From: Candidatus Bathyarchaeota archaeon
GTDB lineage: Archaea > Thermoproteota > Bathyarchaeia > TCS64
Length of the DNA stretch: 10,332 bases
Assembly: GCA_014730055.1 (NCBI GenBank)
Contig: WJIV01000250.1
Coordinates: forward strand, 1 to 10,332
Reading direction: 5' to 3'
Shown here: piece by piece, positions 5,501-10,332 of the stretch
Position numbering within the stretch: the stretch's first letter is position 1
How the letters are laid out: each line of letters begins with the position of its first letter
Made by a program: the position numbers and the translations under genes
Notes under the pieces: generated by a model
Seen by the model: only the letters and a program-made list of their open reading frames with translations
Databases searched by the model: none
Told to the model about the DNA's origin: nothing

Positions 5501-7228
5501 CTAGGCTTCCTCCTTTGGTGGATATTTTATTTTAATAGGCCTCTTCTCAAAGACAGGTTCGTTATCGATTATTTTCCCTATGAACCAGTTTCCTGCTTCG
5601 TACTGATCAGGGTTCATAGCTGCTTTCACAATCATAAGACCAACATCAATAAGATTCATAACCTCATTACATCTCACCAGTTCATGCGGATCTCCCGCTT
5701 TCATATTTCTAGAACTTAGAACCTCAAGCTGTTCAACACAATTTTGAAGCCCTTGCATGCTTATCTCATCACGATTTCCAGGTGGGCTCCAGCCAGCAAC
5801 ATATCCTGTGTATTCCTCCATTATGTTGTTAAGTTCCTTGTTGACTTCCTGCCAAGGGTGCCCCTCCTTGCTTTCTATAGGCGAAAGAACCCTATTTTGC
5901 TCCTCATTTATCTGAGCACTTGATGGTTCAATTAAGCTGTTTTTTGATGCGTGTTCAGCTGCCTTTTCACCCGCTCTCCATCCAAGTACTACGGCTGTAG
6001 GTGCTGCTACCTCTCCAGCGAACTGGACTGGGCTGCAGGCGTATAGTCCTTTTAGATTAGTCTCACAGTCTGTATTAATCCAGAGGGCCAGGAATCCACC
6101 TGTCAACCTGCCGGCGGCTTCCAGATCTAATTCAAACGCGTCTTCTCTGAAGTCTAGACCAAGGTCCTGCATTATCTCTAGTATCACCCAGCACAGGCCC
6201 TCATTCTTGTAGCTCCACTCCGCGTAAGCTATCTCTTCCTCGGATGCCATGGTCATATCTAGATAGAAAGGTGTTTTTCCGTCTCGAATGCTTGCCTCAA
6301 CGTTCTCTCTATGCTTTCTCAAAGGTTCACGAACAGCTGGATGTCTTATCATTGTCTCTCCCTCACTGTTCACGTATCTGCCAGCAGGATACGATGTGGT
6401 AGCTGCTCCACTGCTCCTGCATAGATTTCTAAAGTACTGGAAACCCGCGTTGCTTGTCTTTCCTGCTTGAAGTACAAAAACCTCAGCACCTGCTCTAATT
6501 GCCATGGCCTCGCCGTCCCCTGTTATGGTCGGAGGGCTCTGGCTATTAAACCAGTCACCACTATATGGTTTAAATAACCTCCACTGATCCATTCCAGTAG
6601 CCATAACTACTGCTTTAGACTTGAAGACATGGAACTCTCCTGTCCTCATATTTACAGCAGTAGCGCCAACAATGGTTCCATTATTTTTCATTAAACCGGT
6701 AGCAGAAGTCCTGTTGAATATCTCAACACCTCTTTTATTACACTGTTCCGCAAGTATTTTCTTGATATCCCTACCATCATAATTTAACGTATCCCACGCG
6801 CTCTGAAACTGCGGTACTATCCTGTACTTTTTCTCCCCCTCAGGCGCATCATACTCTAAGTTCCAGGGAAATATTTTATCATACTTGAACTGAATGCCCC
6901 ATCTCTCTAAATTATTAACAGCTTCCATGGTTCCCTCCGCCACTATCTCCAGTAGCTCCTGATCCATGAGACCCGCCTTTGTTTTCCCATACTCTCCCTC
7001 AAAGCTAATATCCCTCACCATATCCGGGATCGTCCACCCTCTTTCTGGGTGAATATCAGGGTTGTAATGCCAGAAGTGATCATTGCCAGTCCCAGCTGCA
7101 CCGCTTCTTTCTATATGGCTCTTCTCTACGATGGTGACTTTTACTCCATACTCCGCTGCATTAATTGCAGCCATACATCCAGCAAGACCGCCACCTAATA
7201 TCAGAACATCTGTACTGTGTATATTCAT
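5501..7228 (-). CDS. AprA-like FAD-dependent oxidoreductase (fumarate reductase/APS reductase flavoprotein superfamily)
   Basis: A 575-residue cytoplasmic flavoprotein of the SdhA/FrdA/AprA superfamily. FAD-binding signatures: ILGGGLAGCMAA (10-21) with VEK at 34-36, the second FAD strand VVMATGMDQW (207-216), GDGEAMAIRAGAE (237-249), and LKGLYACSPVQFAGEV near residue 400. The start of the flavin domain (SHIERSGAAGTGND) and the layout of the middle and C-terminus (HELVRCNEVMNLIDVG) resemble AprA more than SdhA, and the next gene is an AprB-like ferredoxin. However, the region matching the AprA catalytic His segment (SHSGEAGF in Archaeoglobus, from memory) reads GRLTGGFLALW here, without the His. 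The Arg-rich substrate segment is also different. I therefore do not call it APS reductase. The substrate is unknown, and a sulfur oxyanion or organosulfur compound is only a guess from the fold. The start has GAGAG upstream. Confidence 0.85.
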   Translation of the reverse strand: MNIHSTDVLILGGGLAGCMAAINAAEYGVKVTIVEKSHIERSGAAGTGNDHFWHYNPDIHPERGWTIPDMVRDISFEGEYGKTKAGLMDQELLEIVAEGTMEAVNNLERWGIQFKYDKIFPWNLEYDAPEGEKKYRIVPQFQSAWDTLNYDGRDIKKILAEQCNKRGVEIFNRTSATGLMKNNGTIVGATAVNMRTGEFHVFKSKAVVMATGMDQWRLFKPYSGDWFNSQSPPTITGDGEAMAIRAGAEVFVLQAGKTSNAGFQYFRNLCRSSGAATTSYPAGRYVNSEGETMIRHPAVREPLRKHRENVEASIRDGKTPFYLDMTMASEEEIAYAEWSYKNEGLCWVILEIMQDLGLDFREDAFELDLEAAGRLTGGFLALWINTDCETNLKGLYACSPVQFAGEVAAPTAVVLGWRAGEKAAEHASKNSLIEPSSAQINEEQNRVLSPIESKEGHPWQEVNKELNNIMEEYTGYVAGWSPPGNRDEISMQGLQNCVEQLEVLSSRNMKAGDPHELVRCNEVMNLIDVGLMIVKAAMNPDQYEAGNWFIGKIIDNEPVFEKRPIKIKYPPKEEA

Positions 7229-7264
7229 ATCAGACTCTCTTAGGTGCTCAAGACTGTATCATGG

Positions 7265-7272
7265 GATTTAAG
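7265..7272 (-). promoter_or_regulatory. Weak TATA-like sequence of the AprA-like operon
   Basis: The minus strand reads TTCTTAAATC across this stretch, about 40 bases before the ATG at 7228. It lies directly next to the dyad at 7278-7297. The match to a TATA box is poor. Confidence 0.25.
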
Positions 7273-7277
7273 AAAAA

Positions 7278-7297
7278 TGGGCAGGATCATCTGCCCA
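7278..7297. promoter_or_regulatory. Candidate operator dyad between regulator and AprA-like operon
   Basis: TGGGCAG and CTGCCCA form perfect 7-bp arms around GATCAT. The dyad stands between two divergent genes, immediately upstream of the weak TATA of the AprA-like operon and 14-33 bases upstream of the TATA-like run for the regulator. It is GC-rich in an AT-rich gap, so chance is less likely. It is the natural binding-site candidate for the divergent ribbon-helix-helix protein. A terminator role is unlikely because no gene ends here. Confidence 0.45.
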
Positions 7298-7310
7298 CTG
7301 AGTTCTATTT

Positions 7311-7318
7311 TTTATATG
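7311..7318 (+). promoter_or_regulatory. TATA-like box of the divergent regulator gene
   Basis: TTTATATG is centred about 47 bases before the TTG at 7362 and would start transcription near 7341. A second T-run with TTTTTTAAG at 7322-7330 would fit a shorter leader. I cannot choose between them. Confidence 0.3.
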
Positions 7319-7361
7319 AAATTTTTTAAGGTTATGTAACTGAAGATTACCTCGACTGTAT

Positions 7362-7895
7362 TTGTATAGACCTAGTGGGGATCAAGAGACTAAAACAATC
7401 AGAGTGGACTCTGAGATATTAAGAATCATCAATAAAGACGCCTCTAAGAAAAATATTAGTGATAATGCGTTAATAAGCCAAATACTACAAAGATATGTTA
7501 TATCAGATAGATATCTCGAGAACTTCCCCATAGTTGTAGTCATTCAAGATATGATAAACCTATTTCTAGAAAAGACTTCACATGATGAAGTAAAACAAAT
7601 AGGGTACCAGATTGGTTCAAAAACTCCTAGAAGTATTTTCCTTATGAAGGGAATTGATGAAGTAAACCTTGAAACAGTCGTATGGTATTTTGAGAATAAT
7701 CATGAGAATTATGCTAGGTGGTTTTCATTAAATCATCATATATCCGATGATGGTGATATTCTCCATATGAGGCACAGCCTTGGGAGAAAATGGAGTAGTT
7801 TTCTCTCAGGGTATATGAGAGGTTTTTTCCAGAGCTTACTTGGTATTAAGGTTGATATAGAAGAAAGCGACTCCTACGTAACAGTAAGAGCCTAA
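7362..7895 (+). CDS. Putative ribbon-helix-helix regulator with conserved archaeal C-terminal domain
   Basis: A 177-residue cytoplasmic protein. Residues 10-46 (KTIRVDSEIL, then an NISDNALISQILQRYV helix) have the strand-helix-helix pattern of CopG/Arc-type DNA-binding domains, although this one carries an unusual double helix breaker (KKNISD). The remaining 130 residues form a mixed domain ending in DDGDILHMRHSLGRKWSSFL and a last amphipathic segment with GIKVDIEESDSYVTVRA. That His/Trp-containing end recalls a domain seen in archaeal proteins of unknown function, possibly ligand-sensing. This is recognition by eye only. The start is TTG: an in-frame TGA at 7341-7343 and the lack of ATG leave TTG at 7362 or GTG at 7404 (which would cut the first strand). 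It diverges from the AprA-like operon with a dyad between them, so it is the likely regulator of that operon and of itself. Confidence 0.6.
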   Translation: MYRPSGDQETKTIRVDSEILRIINKDASKKNISDNALISQILQRYVISDRYLENFPIVVVIQDMINLFLEKTSHDEVKQIGYQIGSKTPRSIFLMKGIDEVNLETVVWYFENNHENYARWFSLNHHISDDGDILHMRHSLGRKWSSFLSGYMRGFFQSLLGIKVDIEESDSYVTVRA

Positions 7896-8223
7896 TTCTC
7901 CCCGGCTTTTCCCTGAGCTGGCTTTAAGCTGACATGCAAGCCTATTCCCTAACCTCAAGAACATATGCATGCTAAATATCTCCATAGGTATTTACCTTGA
8001 AATTTTCTATTGATTCATTATCAAGGAAATATTTTAGGCAAATATTTCCAAAATTTCACTCTATTTCTACATCCAGATAAATAATGCATGCTTTGTCAAC
8101 ATGATCTACATTAAAGATGCATTCATGAATGGAGTTTCTAAATTGAACGAGAGTCGATACCTATCTAATGATATCTCTGTGAGACCTAATTATTCTTGCT
8201 ATAATATACTTAACTGGAAATAG
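7896..8223. other. Non-coding gap between regulator and CBS-protein genes
   Basis: These 328 bases separate two convergent genes. They hold a perfect 10-bp inverted repeat (8025-8049), two copies of ATGCATGCT (7965-7973 and 8084-8092) on either side of it, and a 40-codon open frame from the ATG at 8101 to a TAG at 8223. That frame has no ribosome site, and its TATA-like run (about 8077-8084) is too close to the ATG for normal spacing. I see no tRNA or clear RNA gene. The region is more AT-rich than the genes around it. Confidence 0.6.
8025..8049. repeat. Perfect 10-bp inverted repeat
   Basis: GGAAATATTT, a 5-base spacer TAGGC, then AAATATTTCC. The arms match at all ten positions. It could be a hairpin or a protein-binding site. 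No strong T-tract follows it on the plus strand, which argues against a plain terminator, and it lies 130 bases past the regulator's stop. Confidence 0.6.
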
Positions 8224-8583
8224 TTATTCTATCAGATCTGACTGCACTACTATCCCTATTATCTTTCCCTTCTCCTCAACGGGAAGCCTCTTTATCCCGT
8301 AGTCCTTCATCTTATTTACTGCCTCATCCGTGGTAGAGTCAGCGTGGATTGTTATCAATGGCTTCGACATGACATCCAAAACCTTTGTATCATAGCCCAA
8401 GCACTCAGCAACCACGCGCCTAACAATGTCCTTCTCGGTTATGATACCTACCCCCTGTTCTCCCCAGGCTACTACAAGGCTCTCGATGTTCCTCTCCTTC
8501 ATCAACCTGGCGCACCGAAGCACGGTATCAGAGGGCAATACCGTGACAACAGGCTCACTCATAATTTCCTTCAGCAGAGACAT
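8224..8583 (-). CDS. Paired CBS-domain protein
   Basis: A 119-residue cytoplasmic protein made of two CBS domains and nothing else. CBS1 covers about 8-60 (MSEPVVTVLPSDTV, ending in GIITEKDIV) and CBS2 about 72-118 (MSKPLITIHADSTT, ending in GIVVQSDLI). Stand-alone CBS pairs form a Bateman module that binds adenosine nucleotides or similar ligands and regulates a partner protein. The Thr/Ser-Asp ends of both domains (TEKD, QSD) are the usual ribose-contact positions. No partner is visible nearby, so its target is unknown. The start at 8583 is supported by GTGAT at 8597-8593, nine bases upstream. The ATG at 8588 is out of frame. Archaea encode many such proteins, so the context says little. 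Confidence 0.9.
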   Translation of the reverse strand: MSLLKEIMSEPVVTVLPSDTVLRCARLMKERNIESLVVAWGEQGVGIITEKDIVRRVVAECLGYDTKVLDVMSKPLITIHADSTTDEAVNKMKDYGIKRLPVEEKGKIIGIVVQSDLIE

Positions 8584-8645
8584 ACCATACCAATCACTTA
8601 CCTAAATGTAATAGTTTTGAAATACTGACAAACCTATGAACCAGT

Positions 8646-8651
8646 AAAAAA
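8646..8651 (-). terminator. T-run after the DUF2568-type gene
   Basis: On the minus strand GGGGGCC is followed by six T, about 67 bases past the stop of the membrane-protein gene. The GC run plus T-tract suits archaeal termination. An AAGCC upstream could pair imperfectly with GGCCTT. Confidence 0.3.
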
Positions 8652-8717
8652 GGCCCCCAAGAAGTATTGACTTAAACTTTAGAGGCTTGTCGGTAAATGA
8701 TTAGATGTAACTTCTAT

Positions 8718-9089
8718 TTACTGTTCCAGCAACCACAGTACTCGTCGATAACCAACTATATAATGGAACAAAACAAGCACTCCCAAAAGGTACGCATAAT
8801 TTTCTTTACCTGACTGATATATCACAAACACCGAACCCGCGAAAACACTCACCTCAATGAACAACCTGACAATTCCAGGCACAGCGATAAAGACTCTTCC
8901 GCCAGAACTTGGATCACCTGGGACCCTGAAAGCACCCCATAAAACAGCTATAAACAAAAAGAGCCCAATAGACCAAAAATATCGGCCATTACCCGTGTGA
9001 ATACTCCAACCCCAGTAAAAATACCCAGAAAATGCGGCTATCTCCAGGAAAAACCTCAGCACAAGGTTGGCGCTAATATCAACTTCCAC
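8718..9089 (-). CDS. DUF2568-type four-helix membrane protein
   Basis: A 123-residue integral membrane protein with four predicted helices at about residues 9-27, 38-56, 69-87 and 91-108, counted from the GTG start. The pattern NLVLRFFLEIAAFSGYFYWGW, then LFLFIAVLWGAFRVPGDP, then GIVRLFIEVSVFAGSVFVIY matches the DUF2568 (YrdB) family as I remember it: a conserved LRFxLE at the start, and VLWG followed by a Pro/Gly-rich loop. The function is unknown. The open frame extends to an ATG at 9155. I prefer the GTG at 9089: it starts the protein where the family begins, and a TTTTATT box (9111-9117) lies 25 bases upstream, the distance for a leaderless start. The first 22 residues of the longer version are poorly matched to the fold. 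It is not clearly linked to its neighbours. Confidence 0.7.
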   Translation of the reverse strand: MEVDISANLVLRFFLEIAAFSGYFYWGWSIHTGNGRYFWSIGLFLFIAVLWGAFRVPGDPSSGGRVFIAVPGIVRLFIEVSVFAGSVFVIYQSGKENYAYLLGVLVLFHYIVGYRRVLWLLEQ

Positions 9090-9183
9090 AAGTACAAAAG
9101 TATTAGAGAGAATAAAAGGAAACTGGAGCACAATGGAGTGAAGTCGATAAATCAATTATTGCATCGGCTTTTTTCCCCATACT

Positions 9184-9273
9184 TTACGCCAGACTCGACC
9201 ACTCACCCTTGAAAGCCTCCTTCACCTCTTCCATTTCCTCTGCTCCATAAGGGTCTGCCTGATCATCTTGGGT
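9184..9273 (-). pseudogene. Possible C-terminal remnant of a small acidic protein
   Basis: Reading the minus strand, 29 codons precede a TAA at 9184-9186 and include DPYGAEEMEEVKEAFKG and then EWSSLA. This is charged, helical and reads as protein-like. The frame is cut upstream by TGA at 9276-9274. Beyond it, the same frame again reads RDEGASIDTALSKES back towards further stops. It may be a decayed gene or chance. Confidence 0.2.
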
Positions 9274-9371
9274 TCAAGACTCTTTAGAGAGCGCAGTATC
9301 TATGCTCGCTCCTTCGTCCCTAGATTTTATTGATATCTAATATTATTGTGACCCAATTAGAAACCTGGCTA

Positions 9372-9386
9372 CTTTTTAGTAAAAAG
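9372..9386 (-). terminator. Hairpin after the ThDP-enzyme gene
   Basis: CTTTTT and AAAAAG arms (6 bp) surround a 3-base loop, 23 bases beyond the stop at 9409. On the minus strand the T-rich runs around it suit archaeal termination. The stem is AT-only and weak. Confidence 0.35.
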
Positions 9387-9408
9387 ATTTGGTCTATAGT
9401 TTTTTTAT

Positions 9409-10332
9409 CTACCTGCGTCTGAGCGCCTCTGGTATCATCTTCAATTTTTGGAATAAAGATGGTTGGACCCCCCATGCCCTAACCATGGCCTCCGCTCTTG
9501 CATCGAAGCTTGGGGCCTCATCAGGGTCTATAACCACGTCTATAACCGTGGGTTTATCATTGGACAGAGCCTCCTTCGTTACCTCAACTACTTCATTAGG
9601 TTTCTCGATCCTCAAACCAACGGCGCCCATTGATTCCGCTAATTTCACGAAGTCAGGGTTCACAAAATTAACTGATATCCTTCTCTTATTGAATAGTACA
9701 TCTTGGGTGTCTTTTATCATACCCAGTGTGCTGTTATTCATTATGAACCATTTTACTGGGATATTGTAATTTACTGCTGTCACTACCTCCATTCCTTGCA
9801 TCTGGAATCCCCCATCACCGCATACGCATATTACCTGTCTTTCAGGTGCCGCAATCTGACCTCCAACAGAAGCAGCTACTCCAAACCCCATCGAGGCAAG
9901 GCTTGAACATATAAAGAAACTCTTAGGCTTCCTTGCCATGTAGAATGATTCTATCCACGCAAGATTATTACCTATATCACCGAATACAATGACATCGTCG
10001 GGTAAGGCAGCTTGGATATCTTTCATGAATCTCTGAGGTTTTAATGGGGTGCTTTCTGAGATCATTTCGGGATCCGAAAAATATTTTCTCTCTTCTTTCA
10101 TGGACTGAATTGAATTAGCATCAACCAGCTTTGATTCACTTTTTCTCATTTCATCTAACATCTGTCTGAGAACGATCTTAGAATCGCCAATAATACCTAT
10201 TCTGGTATCATAGTTTTTGCCGATCTCACTATAATCTATGTCTACCTGGATCAGTGCTTGATCAGGTTGGAACTTTGGATCCCATGTATGCGTAGTGAAC
10301 TCACTAAAACTGAGGCCAACCGCGAGAAGCAC
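9409..10332 (-). CDS. ThDP-dependent enzyme of the acetolactate synthase/pyruvate oxidase family, C-terminal part
   Basis: The visible 307 residues are the end of the central domain and the whole pyrophosphate-binding domain. The N-terminal domain lies beyond the window edge, where the frame is still open. Its GTG at the very edge is just the first codon seen, not a start. ThDP motif GDG (172-174) is followed 24 residues later by NN (199-200), as expected for Mg-ThDP binding. SSLASMGFGVAASVGGQ (143-159) and IQVDIDYSEIGKN (28-40) match acetolactate synthase. After the motif, true synthases usually have a QWQ-type sequence that shapes the substrate pocket. Here it is LGMIKDTQ, so biosynthetic acetolactate synthase is uncertain and a pyruvate oxidase, decarboxylase or other carboligase remains open. 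No small regulatory subunit gene follows. The motifs of sulfoacetaldehyde acetyltransferase are not evident in what I see. Confidence 0.85.
   Translation of the reverse strand: MLLAVGLSFSEFTTHTWDPKFQPDQALIQVDIDYSEIGKNYDTRIGIIGDSKIVLRQMLDEMRKSESKLVDANSIQSMKEERKYFSDPEMISESTPLKPQRFMKDIQAALPDDVIVFGDIGNNLAWIESFYMARKPKSFFICSSLASMGFGVAASVGGQIAAPERQVICVCGDGGFQMQGMEVVTAVNYNIPVKWFIMNNSTLGMIKDTQDVLFNKRRISVNFVNPDFVKLAESMGAVGLRIEKPNEVVEVTKEALSNDKPTVIDVVIDPDEAPSFDARAEAMVRAWGVQPSLFQKLKMIPEALRRR

Larger units (their letters stand above)
9090..9408. other. Gap with possible gene remnant, promoter and terminator signals
   Basis: These 319 bases (253 if the longer start at 9155 is used) lie between the ThDP-enzyme stop and the membrane-protein start. 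The part near 9111-9117 holds the TTTTATT promoter run. A minus-strand open stretch at 9184-9273 reads like the end of a real acidic protein but has no start codon of its own. A hairpin at 9372-9386 follows the ThDP gene. No RNA gene is seen. Confidence 0.5.

Noticed and set aside
5378..5719. 113-codon plus-strand frame across the ferredoxin and the end of the AprA-like gene
   Set aside because: It is antisense to two well-supported genes joined by a clear ribosome site. The protein looks random and Phe/His-rich.
5501..7228. Calling the flavoprotein true APS reductase alpha (aprA)
   Set aside because: The catalytic His segment of AprA appears absent, and no other sulfate-reduction gene is in the window; only the superfamily relation is safe.
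7995..8026. CCTTGA...TCAAGG stem with a 20-base loop
   Set aside because: Only six pairs with a long loop, expected by chance; the neighbouring 10-bp inverted repeat overlaps it.
7960..8100. CRISPR-like or tandem repeat array
   Set aside because: Only two short copies of one 9-base word and one inverted repeat; no regular spacing or spacers.
8344..8628. 94-codon plus-strand frame opposite the CBS protein
   Set aside because: Antisense shadow of two clear CBS domains.
9389..9769. 126-codon plus-strand frame opposite the ThDP enzyme
   Set aside because: Antisense to a conserved ThDP-binding domain; Ser/Thr-rich product typical of reverse-strand readings.
9409..10332. Sulfoacetaldehyde acetyltransferase, which would fit a sulfonate pathway
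   Set aside because: The visible domain matches acetolactate synthase/pyruvate oxidase motifs better, and I see no Xsc-specific signature.

Overview
The window looks archaeal, probably an uncultured euryarchaeal lineage, possibly related to Thermoplasmatota or to brine/sediment groups. I cannot name a taxon. The reasons are: several genes have a T/A-rich TATA-like box about 25-33 bp upstream of the start and little or no leader; other starts carry a GTGAT or GGAGG ribosome site; Arg codons are mostly AGA/AGG and ATA is common for Ile; one regulator has a tandem winged-helix form with a small membrane partner; and most genes are short and sit in short runs on alternating strands. Base composition is moderately AT-rich.

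Layout. 1-1841 (+): the 3' part of sdhA, then complete sdhB, overlapping by one base. 1844-2716 (-): a ferritin-like four-helix protein, convergent with sdhB, and a small secreted protein of unknown function. 2803-3644 (-): a three-helix membrane protein translationally coupled to a tandem winged-helix regulator. 3707-4617 (+): a membrane-anchored sulfite-oxidase/MsrP-fold molybdopterin protein and a 79-residue two-helix b-type cytochrome candidate, diverging from the previous pair over a single palindromic TATA box. 4703-5263 (+): a nitroreductase-family flavoprotein. 5285-7228 (-): an AprA-like flavoprotein and a 71-residue AprB-like 2[4Fe-4S] ferredoxin. 7362-7895 (+): a ribbon-helix-helix-type regulator candidate, diverging from the AprA-like gene with a 7-bp-arm dyad between them. 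7896-8223: non-coding, with a perfect 10-bp inverted repeat. 8224-8583 (-): a paired CBS-domain protein. 8718-9089 (-): a DUF2568-type membrane protein. 9090-9408: non-coding, with a possible gene remnant. 9409-10332 (-): the C-terminal part of an acetolactate-synthase/pyruvate-oxidase-type ThDP enzyme running off the window.

Working together. Much of the window is redox metabolism: SdhAB links succinate/fumarate to an electron carrier, the molybdopterin protein and tiny cytochrome look like a minimal MsrPQ-like module, and the AprAB-like pair plus nitroreductase add two flavin systems. A link to sulfur oxyanions or organosulfur compounds is suggested by the AprA/AprB and MsrP folds, but this is inference. 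The AprA-like protein appears to lack active-site residues of true APS reductase, so its substrate is unknown. This pair with its divergent regulator and candidate operator is the best candidate here for an undescribed system. I see no tRNA, rRNA, CRISPR array or insertion sequence.
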